Of a stretch of 64,000 bases of DNA, positions 1 to 11,500 are shown piece by piece. A program made the position numbers and the translations under genes. This stretch comes from Marinobacter fonticola. GTDB taxonomy: Bacteria > Pseudomonadota > Gammaproteobacteria > Pseudomonadales > Oleiphilaceae. The stretch's first letter is position 1, and each line of letters begins with the position of its first letter. Location: NCBI RefSeq assembly GCF_008122265.1, contig NZ_CP043042.1, positions 930,001-994,000 of the forward strand, in the 5' to 3' direction. The notes under the pieces were generated by a model. That model made no database searches. It worked only from the letters and a program-made list of their open reading frames with translations, and was not told the DNA's origin.

Positions 1-1
1 C

Positions 2-882
<881 letters not shown>

Positions 883-883
<1 letters not shown>

Positions 884-1449
884 TGGCGAAGATTAACCTC
901 AGACCCTGGCGCGAAGAGCTGCGGGCGGAGAAACAGCAGCAGTTCGTCGCGATGTTGCTGGGTGCCGTTATCGTTGCCGCCGGCCTCGGCTTTTTGTGGA
1001 ATACCAACCTGGATAATCGTATCGATTATCAGGAATCCCGCAACGCCTATATCGAAAGTGCCACGAAGGAGTTGGACTCGCAGATCAAGGAGATCGAAGA
1101 TCTGCGCCGCAAGCGCGACGAGTTGATTTCCCGGATGCAGGTTATTCAGGATCTTCAGGGCAAGCGGCCGGTTATCGTGCGCGTCTTCGACGAGCTGGTT
1201 AGGACCTTGCCTGACGGGCTGTTCTATATGGATTTGAAGAAAGCCGGTAACACCGTATCCATTGTGGGTATGGCTGAGTCAAATAGCCGGATTTCAAGTC
1301 TGATGCGGCAGTTCGATGAGTCGGAATGGTTTGCCAATCCCAACCTGACGAACGTGTCGTCGGCGGATGAACGCCGTGCCGGATACAGCCAGTTCAATCT
1401 CTCGGTCAACCAGAAGACGCCTGAGCCCGAAGTGGAGGAGAAGAAATGA
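883..1449 (+). CDS. pilN: PilN, type IV pilus alignment-complex inner-membrane protein
   Basis: PilN is a 188-residue bitopic inner-membrane protein that pairs with PilO and links cytoplasmic PilM to the periplasmic part of the pilus machine. The N-terminus MAKINLRPWREE is the conserved PilM-binding tail (INLRPWR). One membrane helix follows at about residues 23-43, then a charged coiled coil (about 45-95) and a small ferredoxin-like periplasmic domain. The start overlaps the pilM stop by one base and the end overlaps pilO as ATGA. Length and motifs are normal for the family. Confidence 0.95.
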
Positions 1450-2057
1450 GCCTCGCGGACTCAATGAAAAGCCTCAATGAATTCAATATCAACGATCTCG
1501 ACGTCAATAATGCCGGCATTTGGCCGATGCCGATCAAGATCATCGTCGCCCTGATCGTATTTGGCCTCATTCTCGGAGGTGGTTACTGGTTCTTCGTCAA
1601 GGATCAGTACGCGCAGCTTGAGCGAGTGGAAAAGCGTGAAGTCGAGCTGAAGGAACAGTACGAGCAGAAAGCCTATAAGGTCGCCAATCTACAGACCTTC
1701 AAGAACCAGATGGCGGAGATGGAAGAAACCTTCGGTGCGCTGGTCAAACAGTTGCCGAGTGACACTGAGGTGCCTGGCCTACTCGAAGATATTACCAATA
1801 CCGCGCTGGGCAGCGGTCTGGAGCTGCAGGAAATTACGCTTCAGCCCGAGCAGACCCGCGACTTCTACATTGAGTTGCCGATCAACATCCGTGTTCGGGG
1901 GACCTACCACGAGTTGGCGTCCTTCGTGAGTAGTATTGCGGGGTTGCCGCGTATTGTGACGCTGCACGATTTTACGATTAAGCCAACAGGCGGTGAAGCG
2001 GAAAAGCTGGATATGCAGGTTCTGGCCCGTACCTACCGCTACCGGGCTGGGGAGTGA
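1446..2057 (+). CDS. pilO: PilO, type IV pilus alignment-complex inner-membrane protein
   Basis: PilO is a 203-residue partner of PilN. Its N-terminus (MKSLNEFNINDLDVNN) is typical, followed by a single membrane helix at about residues 28-50, a coiled coil (about 55-95) and a periplasmic domain with the family segment GLELQEITLQPEQ near residue 120. PilN-PilO dimers set the spacing between inner membrane and secretin and bind PilP. The start codon lies in an ATGA overlap with pilN, and the stop sits just ahead of pilP. Confidence 0.95.
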   Translation: MSLADSMKSLNEFNINDLDVNNAGIWPMPIKIIVALIVFGLILGGGYWFFVKDQYAQLERVEKREVELKEQYEQKAYKVANLQTFKNQMAEMEETFGALVKQLPSDTEVPGLLEDITNTALGSGLELQEITLQPEQTRDFYIELPINIRVRGTYHELASFVSSIAGLPRIVTLHDFTIKPTGGEAEKLDMQVLARTYRYRAGE

Positions 2058-2059
2058 GC

Positions 2060-2611
2060 ATGATGAAAAAGCATGCAAGTAAGGCCTGGGCCGGCATTTG
2101 TCTCGCATCGTTGCTGGCGGGCTGTTCCCAGGGTAGTGGCTATTCCGACTTGGATCAGTTCATGGCAGAAACCCGTTCCAAGCCGCGCGGTTTCGTCGAA
2201 CCGCTGCCGGAGTTCAAGGCCTACGAGGCATTTACCTACTCGGCCTCGGATCGCCGTTCACCGTTCGAGGTGCCGGTCGAAGTCCAGCTCACGATGGTTG
2301 ACGAGCCCCCGCAAACCGATATCGAGCCGGATCTGGATCGGCCTAAGGAAGTGCTGGAGAACTTCCAGTTAACGGAGCTCAACATGGTAGGGACCTTGCG
2401 CCGTGCCGATGGCAACAGTAGTGGTCTCTATGCCCTGGTCAAGGACACCGGCGGCGGGATTCATCGCGTGCGCAAGGGAAATTACATGGGACAGAATTAT
2501 GGGCGGGTTGTCGGTGTCAACGAGACCCGTATTGAGCTCATTGAAATCGTGCCCAATGGCCGCGGTGGTTGGGTGGAGCGCCCCCGATCCCTGTCTTTGA
2601 ATGAGGGCTGA
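2060..2611 (+). CDS. pilP: PilP, type IV pilus assembly lipoprotein
   Basis: PilP is an inner-membrane lipoprotein that connects PilN-PilO to the secretin PilQ. A short positively charged N-terminus is followed by a hydrophobic stretch and the lipobox LLAGC, giving a lipidated Cys near residue 21. A proline-rich linker precedes the C-terminal beta-sandwich domain (about residues 95-165), which carries the typical GxLRRADG and VRKGNYMGQNYG segments. I chose ATG 2060 because GGAG lies five bases upstream; GTG 2054 and ATG 2063 are possible alternatives. It sits between pilO and pilQ as expected. Confidence 0.92.
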   Translation: MMKKHASKAWAGICLASLLAGCSQGSGYSDLDQFMAETRSKPRGFVEPLPEFKAYEAFTYSASDRRSPFEVPVEVQLTMVDEPPQTDIEPDLDRPKEVLENFQLTELNMVGTLRRADGNSSGLYALVKDTGGGIHRVRKGNYMGQNYGRVVGVNETRIELIEIVPNGRGGWVERPRSLSLNEG

Positions 2612-2622
2612 GGAGCGGCGTT

Positions 2623-4737
2623 ATGAAGAATCAAAGAAGACTGTTTGTACAAATAAGTTTGGGGTCGAGGCTAACGATGTTCAGAAAATTCGCAGTAATG
2701 TTCGGCATGGCCGCACTCGGCATGTTTTCGGGACTGGCCCATGCTGTCAGCCTGAATGATGTCGATTTTACGTCGCTTCCTGGCGATGGTACCGAGGTAA
2801 CCTTGACCTTTGACGGCACGCCGCCTCAGCCCACGGGCTACACCATAGAGCGCCCGGCACGTATCGCTGTAGACCTGCGTAACACGCAAAGCGCCCTTGA
2901 GAGCCGAAGTGTTTCTCTGGGGGGCGGTAACGCCCAAAGCATGACCGTGGTCGAAACCGACGATCGGACTCGCCTGATATTCAATCTCGTGGAATTGGTG
3001 CCCTATACCACGAACGTATCGGGTAACACCGTGACCCTCAGGATCGGTGGCGATGCCGGTGGGTCAGCGTCTGCCCCGGCATCGGCGTCAACATCGTCAG
3101 CGCCTGTCGCCTCCGGGCGTGACGCGATCACCAATGTGGACTTCCGTCGGGGTTCGAACGGCGAAGGCCGGATTATCGTCACGATGAGCGATCCCACTAT
3201 CCCCGTCGATCTGTCGGAAACAGGCGGTCGGATTCGGCTGGTGATGGATGAAGCCCAAGTGCCTGAGCAGCTGCGTCGTCGTCTGGATGTGACGGATTTC
3301 GCAACGCCCGTAACCCGAGTCGATACGTTTATGCAGGGTGACGATGCGGTTGTGGAGATTCGCCCTCAAGGCAACTATGACTACCTGGCCTATCAGGCGG
3401 ACAACCAGTTTACGGTCAGTGTGGAGCCGCTGACGGAAGAAGAAGCCGAAAGCCGTCGTGACGAGAAATTCCCGTATAGCGGTGAAAAGCTCTCTCTGAA
3501 CTTCCAGGATATTGAAGTCCGTTCAGTTCTTCAGCTGATCGCTGACTTCACCGGGCTGAACCTCGTAGCCAGCGATACCGTCAGCGGCAGCATCACGCTG
3601 CGTCTGCAGAACGTGCCGTGGGATCAGGCACTGGACCTCATTCTGAAGACTAAAGGGCTCGACAAGCGTCAGATCGGTAACGTACTGCTGGTTGCTCCGG
3701 CGGACGAGATTGCCGCGCGTGAGCGTCTGGAGCTGGAAACATCCAAACAGATTGCGGAGTTGGCGCCTGTACGCCTGGATATTATTCAGGTGAATTACGC
3801 CAAGGCAGGGGATATTGTCGCTCTGGTTCAGGCCGATGCGGAGTTGATTTCCGACCGGGGCTTCATTTCATCCGATGCGCGTACTAACACTATTAGCGTG
3901 AGGGAGACGGCTGAGAAGCTTGAGGAAATTCGACGCCTGGTTAATACCTGGGACATTCCTGTGCGCCAGGTCTCCATCGAAGCGCGTATCGTACGCGCTC
4001 AGACCAACGTGGCCGAAAGCCTGGGTATTCGTTGGGGCGGTGCCGGGTACGATGTGAGCGGCAATAACGTGTTTTCCGTCGGCGGCTCCCAGAGTGCTGT
4101 TGGCGAAGCTCGCGATGCGGCCGGCGGCGGATCCGGAGACATTACTTTCCCCGGCGCTTTGGCCGTAGACCTGGGCGTAACCGCGAATGGCGCTTCGTCT
4201 TTTGCCTTTGGTTGGGCGAGCGATGACTTCTTGGTTGACCTGGAATTGTCAGCGCTTGAAACCGATGGCAAAGCCGAAGTCGTCTCCCAGCCGCGTGTCG
4301 TTACTGCTGATCGCCAAACAGCGTCGATTAAATCCGGTGAAGAGATTCCATACCAGGAAGCGTCATCAAGCGGTGCAACGTCTGTATCCTTTAAAGAGGC
4401 TGTGTTGTCTCTCGAGGTAACTCCGCAAATAACCCCTGACAACAAGATCATTATGGATCTCGTGGTCAATCAGGACTCCAGGGGCGAAGTAACCGCGGGC
4501 ATACCTTCTATTAACACTAACGAGGTGACAACCCAGGTGCTGGTCGGTGACGGAGAAACGGTTGTTCTGGGGGGTATTTTCCAGTCAGAGGTATCGACCA
4601 ACATTACCAAGACGCCGTTCCTTGGTGATATCCCTTACGTTGGACGTCTTTTCAAGAGAACCGAAAACATCGACGAGCGTAGCGAATTACTTATCTTCAT
4701 TACGCCGACGATCATGCGCAGCGAGCTCATTAACTAG
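2623..4737 (+). CDS. pilQ: PilQ, type IV pilus outer-membrane secretin
   Basis: PilQ forms the gated outer-membrane channel through which the pilus fibre passes. The 704-residue product has a signal peptide (hydrophobic core MFGMAALGMFSGLAHA), two AMIN peptidoglycan-binding repeats (about 45-140 and 165-270), an STN/N0 domain near 300-350 (LSLNFQDIEVRSVLQLIAD), an N1/KH-like domain (about 385-450) and the secretin core (about 530-700). The core shows the VPFLGDIP-type segment TPFLGDIPYVGRLF and ends ELLIFITPTIM. AGGAG seven bases before ATG 2623 supports that start. ATG 2677 would give a more ordinary signal peptide and cannot be excluded. Confidence 0.95.
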   Translation: MKNQRRLFVQISLGSRLTMFRKFAVMFGMAALGMFSGLAHAVSLNDVDFTSLPGDGTEVTLTFDGTPPQPTGYTIERPARIAVDLRNTQSALESRSVSLGGGNAQSMTVVETDDRTRLIFNLVELVPYTTNVSGNTVTLRIGGDAGGSASAPASASTSSAPVASGRDAITNVDFRRGSNGEGRIIVTMSDPTIPVDLSETGGRIRLVMDEAQVPEQLRRRLDVTDFATPVTRVDTFMQGDDAVVEIRPQGNYDYLAYQADNQFTVSVEPLTEEEAESRRDEKFPYSGEKLSLNFQDIEVRSVLQLIADFTGLNLVASDTVSGSITLRLQNVPWDQALDLILKTKGLDKRQIGNVLLVAPADEIAARERLELETSKQIAELAPVRLDIIQVNYAKAGDIVALVQADAELISDRGFISSDARTNTISVRETAEKLEEIRRLVNTWDIPVRQVSIEARIVRAQTNVAESLGIRWGGAGYDVSGNNVFSVGGSQSAVGEARDAAGGGSGDITFPGALAVDLGVTANGASSFAFGWASDDFLVDLELSALETDGKAEVVSQPRVVTADRQTASIKSGEEIPYQEASSSGATSVSFKEAVLSLEVTPQITPDNKIIMDLVVNQDSRGEVTAGIPSINTNEVTTQVLVGDGETVVLGGIFQSEVSTNITKTPFLGDIPYVGRLFKRTENIDERSELLIFITPTIMRSELIN

Positions 4738-4755
4738 TCTGTGCATTTGTCCTCG

Positions 4756-4782
4756 AAGCCGCCTCATTGAGGCGGCTTTTTT
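4756..4782 (+). terminator. Rho-independent terminator after pilQ
   Basis: A GC-rich stem of ten or eleven pairs (AAGCCGCCTC against GAGGCGGCTT) with a very small loop is followed by a run of six T. It lies 18 bases past the pilQ stop and separates the pil operon from aroK. Confidence 0.9.
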
Positions 4783-4869
4783 GTGTCTTCGCTTAATGAT
4801 CACGTGGCGCTTATCGGTTAAATAGAGGCTATGCTATGCTCTGCGCCCTGTATTGAATTGAGCTGAACT

Positions 4870-5436
4870 ATGCCATTGCCAGAGCGTATTGTTCTCGTGG
4901 GCCCCATGGGTGCAGGTAAAAGCACCATCGGCCGGTTGCTGGCGCGAGAGCTGGGTTATTACTTTGTCGATTCCGACCGCCTCATCGAGGAACGCTGCGG
5001 TGCCGATATCCCGTGGATTTTCGATGTTGAGGGCGAAGACGGATTTCGTACCCGGGAAAGTAATATCCTGGAGGAGCTTTCTCGCGAGAAAGGCGCGGTG
5101 ATCGCCACTGGCGGTGGTGCCGTAATGCGTGAGATCAATCATGAGAGCTTGCGCCGCAATGCGCTGGTCGTCTATCTGAAAACCTCAGTCGAGCAGCAGT
5201 ACGACCGTACCCGCAGAGATCGTAATCGCCCGTTGCTGCAGCACGATGATCCCAAATCAATCCTTGGTGACCTATTTGCTCGCCGGGACCCACTATACAG
5301 CCACCTGGCTGATATCGTGATGATGACCGACCGTAAAAGCCCGCGTCTGGTGGTGCGTCAGTTGATCAATCGCCTTAGTCCTCGCCCTCATCGCAAGAAG
5401 CGTCATCTCAGGAAGGAAGGTCAGAATCATGTCTGA
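4870..5436 (+). CDS. aroK: Shikimate kinase I
   Basis: AroK phosphorylates shikimate with ATP to shikimate 3-phosphate in the aromatic amino acid pathway. The 188-residue protein has a Walker A loop GPMGAGKST (residues 11-19), the shikimate-binding DSDRLIEER (about 35-43), the FRTRES segment, GGGAVMR near residue 80 and the RNRPLL lid sequence. Its last eight bases overlap the start of aroB, the usual aroK-aroB coupling. A basic C-terminal tail ([11 protein letters not shown]) is slightly longer than in E. coli AroK. Confidence 0.96.
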   Translation: MPLPERIVLVGPMGAGKSTIGRLLARELGYYFVDSDRLIEERCGADIPWIFDVEGEDGFRTRESNILEELSREKGAVIATGGGAVMREINHESLRRNALVVYLKTSVEQQYDRTRRDRNRPLLQHDDPKSILGDLFARRDPLYSHLADIVMMTDRKSPRLVVRQLINRLSPRPHRKKRHLRKEGQNHV

Positions 5437-6517
5437 ATCCAGTCGTGAACTGCATGTGGATCTTGGCGATCGCAGCTATCCGATCATTATTGGCCAGGGT
5501 TTACTGGGTCGCCAAGACCTCTCGGTCTTCGTGCCGGGTGAGCGAGTATTGATCGTCACCAACGAAACCCTTGCGCCGCTTTACCTGGATCGGGTTGCTG
5601 GCAATTTCCCCGGCAAGCAGGTCGATCACGTCATTCTCCCCGATGGCGAGCGATTCAAGAACTGGGAAACGCTAAACCTCGTGTTCGATGCTCTGCTGGA
5701 GCAAAGGCATACCCGGAAAACTACGCTCGTCGCTTTAGGCGGCGGCGTGATCGGCGACATGACGGGTTTTGCGGCAGCTAGCTACCAGCGTGGCGTGAAC
5801 TTTATTCAAATACCGACAACGCTGTTGTCGCAGGTGGATTCTTCGGTCGGGGGAAAAACGGGCATTAATCATCCGCGTGGCAAAAATATGATCGGCGCTT
5901 TCCATCAGCCTCAGGCGGTCATGATCGATACCGATACCCTATCCACCTTGCCTGAAAATGAGCTGGCAGCTGGCTTGGCCGAAGTGATCAAGTACGGGCT
6001 GATTCGGGATATCGAGTTTCTCGAATGGCTGGAGCGCACTATCGATCGTCTCAACGGTAAGGACGACGAGCTACTTGCCGAAGCCATCTATCGTTCCTGT
6101 GAATGCAAGGCCGACGTGGTGGCTGTTGACGAGCGCGAAGGTGGCCTAAGGGCAATCCTGAATCTGGGGCACACGTTCGGCCACGCGATTGAAACCCACA
6201 CGGGTTACGGTTCCTGGCTGCATGGCGAAGCCGTGGGGACAGGTATGCTCATGGCTGCGGATCTATCCATGCGGTCCGGGTATATAACTGCCGATGATGT
6301 GGCCCGCACGCGGCAATTGCTCGAGCGCGCAAAACTCCCCCTGATACCGCCGTCTGGAATGACGCCGGACCATTTTATGGAACTGATGGCCGTCGACAAG
6401 AAAAATGTGGACGGCGCGCTACGGCTGGTCCTATTGGAGTCCCTTGGCGAGGCCGTGGTCACCAGCTCGTTCCGAACCGAAAATCTGCATGAAACCCTTG
6501 CGCATTTCTGTCATTAA
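5429..6517 (+). CDS. aroB: 3-dehydroquinate synthase
   Basis: AroB converts DAHP to 3-dehydroquinate, the second step of the shikimate pathway, using NAD and a metal ion. The 362-residue protein is full length. Visible motifs are the NAD-binding [13 protein letters not shown], the [20 protein letters not shown] block, the metal ligands in AEVIKYG and the histidines in [11 protein letters not shown] and WLHGEAV. The start overlaps aroK, with GGAAGG just upstream. The order aroK-aroB-damX is widely conserved. Confidence 0.97.
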   Translation: MSESSRELHVDLGDRSYPIIIGQGLLGRQDLSVFVPGERVLIVTNETLAPLYLDRVAGNFPGKQVDHVILPDGERFKNWETLNLVFDALLEQRHTRKTTLVALGGGVIGDMTGFAAASYQRGVNFIQIPTTLLSQVDSSVGGKTGINHPRGKNMIGAFHQPQAVMIDTDTLSTLPENELAAGLAEVIKYGLIRDIEFLEWLERTIDRLNGKDDELLAEAIYRSCECKADVVAVDEREGGLRAILNLGHTFGHAIETHTGYGSWLHGEAVGTGMLMAADLSMRSGYITADDVARTRQLLERAKLPLIPPSGMTPDHFMELMAVDKKNVDGALRLVLLESLGEAVVTSSFRTENLHETLAHFCH

Positions 6518-6546
6518 GAAGAATTGGATGTCTAAGGAAGGGTGCA

Positions 6547-8262
6547 ATGGCTGAAGATCTGCTAACTGGAGATCCGAGTGGGCTGTTCCAGCGACTTCAG
6601 GAGCGTTACGGTCTTGGCCAGGACCCACTGGCCATGGATTCGCCGTTCTTCCCTGGCGCACAGCGACAATATGCGCTGGAAACGATCAGGCATCTGGCGG
6701 CCTTCGGCGATATGGCATTGCTTGTTACCGGGGCGAGAGGTTCGGGGAAAACCCGATTGCTGGCCGAGTTGGTTCGAGCAGAATCCGAAAGGCTGACGTT
6801 TCATCGCCTCACTGTTGCCGAAATCAGCAGTGAGCAAAATCTGGCAGATGCTCTGCTACGTATTGCTCATCGTGGTCTTGGCGCTGGCCGCTCACCGCGG
6901 GATGCTATATTCGGCTTCTTCAAGTGGAGCGAAGCCGCCACCCGCAAAGGCAAGCGTCTTGTTTTATTGATGGATGACGCCGACCACATGCCAGCTGCGG
7001 TCGTTCGCTCGCTGCTGGCGGCCCATCGCGAGGCGGACTGTAGTCAGTGCGCGGTGCCACTACTGGCTGGTGCCGACACCCTTGTCGCATCTTTAGGTAT
7101 CGCCGAGGCGGGCGGTAGCGCACAGCCGCATGTTCATCAGGTTCACCTGCGGCCTCTAACCCGGGACGAGCTGAAGGATTATCTGGTACCGCGGATTGAA
7201 AGGTCCGGCGTCGATCCGGCCGTGTTGCTCAATAACGCCCGCCTCAAGCAGTTGCACGAATTGAGTCATGGGAGCTTTTCCCGTCTCAAACGAACGGCTC
7301 CCGCAGTTTGGCTGGATATGGCGGGGCATCAGCCCAAGCCCTCGGAAAAAGGCGAACCGGGACGAAAAAAATGGCTATGGCCCGCCATGGCCGTAATTCT
7401 TCTGGGGGGTTCTTGGCTGCTCGTCTCCTGGCAGTACGACGCCATGATTGCGTCCGAAGCCGAACCGCCCGAGCCATCGGTACCGGAACCGGAGCGTAAA
7501 ACCGTCAGGTTGGGGCCTGATGCCGAGATCTGGGCCGACGTTCCAGAGCCGGTCGAAGACAACCGTTCGCAGGCTGAGAACTCGGTTGCCGAGGCGCCGG
7601 GCGAGTCGGCGGAACAGCCCGCATTCTCCCCTGCAGACACCTTGCCGGAAACGGAAACGGAAACGGAAACGGAAAGCTTTGACCAGCAGCCGGCCATGAT
7701 CGAGCCGACTGATGCTGCGGAGCGCGAGAGCAGCGGAGAGGGCAGCTCTGAGCAAGTCGAGACGGTTGATGCCGTGGGCACGGAGTCTTCGCCGGAAACG
7801 GAGGAAAGTGCTCAGCAGGGTGATAACGGTATCAGTGATCGTGCCGAGTTGCCGGCTGACGATGCCGCGGCGGATCCGGAAATCGCCCAGGAGACAGCTC
7901 CGACCGTCGGTGATCAAGCCGCTGAAGCTGAAGAGTCGGCCCCAGCAAGCTCAGTGCAAACGCCGGGATTCGATGCCGGTAACCCCGCGCGCTTTCAGCC
8001 TGTCGAGCAGCTGCGCCAACGCCAAGGCTTTACGGTGCAGTACATTGCCGGCTTTGAAGAAGACACTGCGCTGGACTTCCTGGCGCGGTACCCTGATATC
8101 GATAACTTGATCTATACCCGCTCTACACGCAAAGGCAAACCGTGGTATGTTGTGATTTACGGAGGGTTTGTCAGTCGTGACGAGGCTGACCGGGCAATCA
8201 GTCAGCTTCCGCAGCCGTTGGCCCGCCGCGATGTGTGGGTCCGTGCTTTTTCAGGACTTTAA
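6547..8262 (+). CDS. damX: DamX-like AAA ATPase/SPOR-domain cell-division protein
   Basis: The product is a 571-residue three-part protein. Residues 1-265 form an AAA-type ATPase domain with Walker A GARGSGKT (62-69) and Walker B LLMDDAD. A single membrane helix lies at about 277-297. A long acidic, low-complexity Pro/Glu/Ser/Ala linker (about 300-480) leads to a C-terminal SPOR domain (about 490-570) ending in RRDVWVRAFSGL. SPOR domains bind denuded peptidoglycan at the septum, so a role in division is inferred. The position after aroK-aroB matches damX loci. In E. coli DamX the ATPase part is degenerate or absent, so this is the longer Pseudomonas-type form. Confidence 0.85.
   Translation: MAEDLLTGDPSGLFQRLQERYGLGQDPLAMDSPFFPGAQRQYALETIRHLAAFGDMALLVTGARGSGKTRLLAELVRAESERLTFHRLTVAEISSEQNLADALLRIAHRGLGAGRSPRDAIFGFFKWSEAATRKGKRLVLLMDDADHMPAAVVRSLLAAHREADCSQCAVPLLAGADTLVASLGIAEAGGSAQPHVHQVHLRPLTRDELKDYLVPRIERSGVDPAVLLNNARLKQLHELSHGSFSRLKRTAPAVWLDMAGHQPKPSEKGEPGRKKWLWPAMAVILLGGSWLLVSWQYDAMIASEAEPPEPSVPEPERKTVRLGPDAEIWADVPEPVEDNRSQAENSVAEAPGESAEQPAFSPADTLPETETETETESFDQQPAMIEPTDAAERESSGEGSSEQVETVDAVGTESSPETEESAQQGDNGISDRAELPADDAAADPEIAQETAPTVGDQAAEAEESAPASSVQTPGFDAGNPARFQPVEQLRQRQGFTVQYIAGFEEDTALDFLARYPDIDNLIYTRSTRKGKPWYVVIYGGFVSRDEADRAISQLPQPLARRDVWVRAFSGL
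7647..7676 (+). repeat. GGAAAC hexanucleotide repeat inside damX
   Basis: Four perfect GGAAAC units and a fifth ending GGAAAG encode Glu-Thr pairs in the acidic linker of the DamX-like protein. Unit gain or loss would keep the frame and only change linker length. Confidence 0.85.
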
Positions 8263-8575
8263 GGAACTTGCGCCACTCTTCAGGATCTAGTGCACCAGTT
8301 GTTCCGCGGTCGCGGTACCCGGCGCGCAAGCAAGTAGGGCGTTGCCAGTGACGGCATGAGCCTTCGGGCCGTACGGCGCTGTTTTTTATTCTTTTTTATA
8401 CCAATCTCATCGATTTCATATTCCGTAAGTGCGCTAAAAAGTGCTCAATAATTTGAGTAGGTATTAGTGCGCATGTAAAATAGCCAGCCCCCATTTTCAG
8501 TGTCAGTGGGAGATGTGCCTGGGCTCTGCAGTTATCCCATTGATTGAAAAAGAATTTTTAAGTGAGAGAACGCTT
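8263..8575. other. Intergenic region damX-gltB
   Basis: About 310 bases without a gene. Around 8360-8390 a GC-rich, partly self-complementary stretch (GCCTTCGGGC, then CCGTACGG) runs into a T-rich tract and may end damX transcription, but the stem is not clean. The promoter assigned to gltB lies at 8453-8481. The frame is open upstream of the gltB start, but that extension lacks homology-like features and is probably leader. Confidence 0.5.
8453..8481 (+). promoter_or_regulatory. Predicted sigma-70 promoter of gltBD
   Basis: TTGAGT (-35, 4 of 6) and TAAAAT (-10, 5 of 6) are separated by 17 bases, about 95 bases ahead of the gltB start. Placement in an AT-rich stretch before a large operon supports it. 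Confidence 0.5.
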
Positions 8576-11500
8576 ATGATGACAGGTTTGTATCATCCCA
8601 GTGAGTTCAGGGACAACTGTGGATTTGGCCTGATTGCCCACATGAAGGGCGAGGCTAGTCACAAGTTGCTGCAAACTGCCATCGAGTCGCTGACCTGCAT
8701 GACCCATCGTGGTGGTATTGCAGCGGACGGCAAGACCGGTGACGGCTGCGGCTTATTGCTGCAGAAACCCGATGCCTTCCTGCGCAAGGCTGCCCAGCGG
8801 AGCTTCGGCAAAAAGCTCGGCGAACTTTACGGCGTGGGCATGATCTTCCTTGATCAGGATGAGAAAAAGGCCGAGCGTGGCCGCAAGACGCTGGAAAAAC
8901 ATCTGGTCGAGCAAGGGCTCGAAGTCGCTGGGTGGCGTGAAGTGCCAACAGAGAGCGATTGCTTGGGCCCCATGGCCCTGGACTGTCTGCCCCGTATTGA
9001 ACAGGTGTTTGTCGAGCCTGCAGGTAAGGGCGAGCGGGAGTTTGCGATCAGCCTGTTTTTGAGTCGTCGCCACACCGAGCGCGAAATGGCGGACGACGCT
9101 GAGTTTTATATTTGCAGCCTGTCCCACAAGACCCTGGCCTACAAAGGCCTGATGATGCCGTCCGATCTGCCGACGTTCTACAAGGACCTCGGCGATCCGG
9201 ATCTGCACACCGCGATTTGCGTGTTTCACCAGCGTTTTTCCACCAATACCATGCCGCGCTGGCCCTTGGCGCAACCGTTCCGCTTTTTGGCCCATAACGG
9301 GGAAATCAATACCGTTGAGGGTAACCGCAACTGGGCGATTGCCAGGGCCTCCAAGTTCAAATCCGACGAATTGCCAGACCTTCAAACGTTGCAGCCGCTG
9401 GTTAATCGGACCGGGTCCGACTCTTCCAGCATGGACAACATGCTGGAAATCCTGCTGGCCGGTGGCGTCGATTTGTTCCGCGCGGTACGTATGATGATTC
9501 CGCCTGCCTGGCAGAACGTGGACACCATGGATTCCGACCTGCGGGCGTTCTACGAATACAATTCCATGCATATGGAGCCGTGGGACGGTCCGGCAGGTAT
9601 CGTGCTATCGGACGGCCGTCATGCCGTCTGTATGCTCGATCGCAACGGCTTGCGTCCCGCGCGGTGGGTGATCACCAAGGACGACTTCATTACCCTGGCT
9701 TCGGAAATCGGCACCTACAGCTACAAGCCGGAAGACGTGGTTGCCAAGGGACGGGTCGGTCCGGGACAGATCCTCGCCATCGACACCGAGTCCGGTGAAG
9801 TGCTGCATACCCATGACGTCGATAGCCGGCTCAAGAACAGTCAGCCCTACAAGCGCTGGCTACGCGAGAACGCACTGCGGGTCGAGGCAACCCTTAATCA
9901 GGACACGCCCGAGTTCAAGCTGATGGAAAGCGACGACCTCAAAATCCATCAGAAGATGTTCCATGTGTCGTTCGAAGAGCGTGATCAGGTGCTGCGTCCG
10001 CTGGCTGAAAATGGCCAGGAGGCGGTGGGTTCCATGGGGGACGATACCCCTATGGCCGTGCTCTCCAGTCGCGTGCGTCACGTTGCCGATTATTTCCGCC
10101 AGAAGTTTGCCCAGGTCACCAATCCGGCCATCGACCCGTTGCGGGAATCGATCGTCATGTCGCTGGAGACTTGTCTTGGCGCCGAGCGTAATGTTTTCGA
10201 GGAGACGCCGGATCACGCCAACAGGATCATCCTATCGACGCCAGTGCTGTCGCCTGCGAAATTCCTGAAAATCGAAAGTAACGACCGCCCCGGGTTCGAA
10301 GTGGCTCGCATTCGGATGAGCTATAGGCCGGAACTGGGCCTGAAGCAGGCTGTGGAAGCAGTGTGCGCCGAAGCCGAGCAGGCCGTGCGCAACGGTAAAG
10401 TTCTGCTGATCTTGTCGGACAAGGATCTCAAGGAAGGCGAATTGCCGGTCAACGCGTTGATGGCTACAGGTGCGGTGCACCATCACCTCGTCAACAAAGG
10501 CCTGCGGTGCGACTCCAATCTGATTGTCGAAACCGGCTGGGCGCGGGACTCGCATCAATTCGCTGTGCTGTTCGGGTTCGGTGCGACGGCGGTTTACCCG
10601 TATCTCTCGTATCAGCTTCTCAATGACTTGATCCGTACCGGTGAAGTCATGATGGACCCGATTGAGGCCAAGAATAACTACCGCAAAGGGATCAATAAGG
10701 GGCTGCTGAAGATACTGTCGAAGATGGGTATCTCTACCATTACCTCTTACCGTGGCGCGCAGCTGTTCGAGGCGATTGGTCTGGCCGAAGAAGTGGTCGA
10801 TCTATGTTTCCCGGGGGTGCCAAGCCGTATTAAAGGCGCGACCTTCTACGACTTCCAGCAAGATCAGGCGTTGCTCGCCAGCACCGCATGGAAGCCGCGC
10901 AAGCCGATCAATCAAGGCGGCTTGCTGAAGTATGTCCACGGGCAGGAATACCACGCGTTCAATCCCGATGTGGTCAACACCTTGCAGCGTGCGGTTATTG
11001 ATGGCGATTACGGTATCTACCGCGAGTATGCCGGCCTGGTGAATGAGCGCCCCGTAGCGACACTCAGAGACCTGCTGGGTTTCAAGCCGGGCATCAAGGC
11101 AGTTGAACTCGATACTGTCGAGCCGGTGGAGAAAATCTTCCCACGCTTCGATTCCGCCGCTATGTCCCTGGGGGCTCTTTCGCCGGAAGCGCATGAGGCG
11201 CTAGCGATGGCGATGAACACCTTGGGTGGGCGCTCCAACTCGGGTGAGGGTGGCGAAGACCCCGCTCGTTACGGCACGGATCGTCGCTCCAAGATCAAGC
11301 AGGTCGCCTCTGGACGCTTTGGTGTGACTGCGCAATACCTGCGCAGTGCCGATGTCATGCAGATCAAGGTGGCTCAAGGCGCCAAGCCGGGTGAGGGCGG
11401 ACAGCTCCCAGGCGGTAAGGTCAACGAGCTGATTGCGCGTCTGCGCTATTCCGTACCCGGTGTGACTTTGATTTCACCGCCACCGCACCATGATATTTAC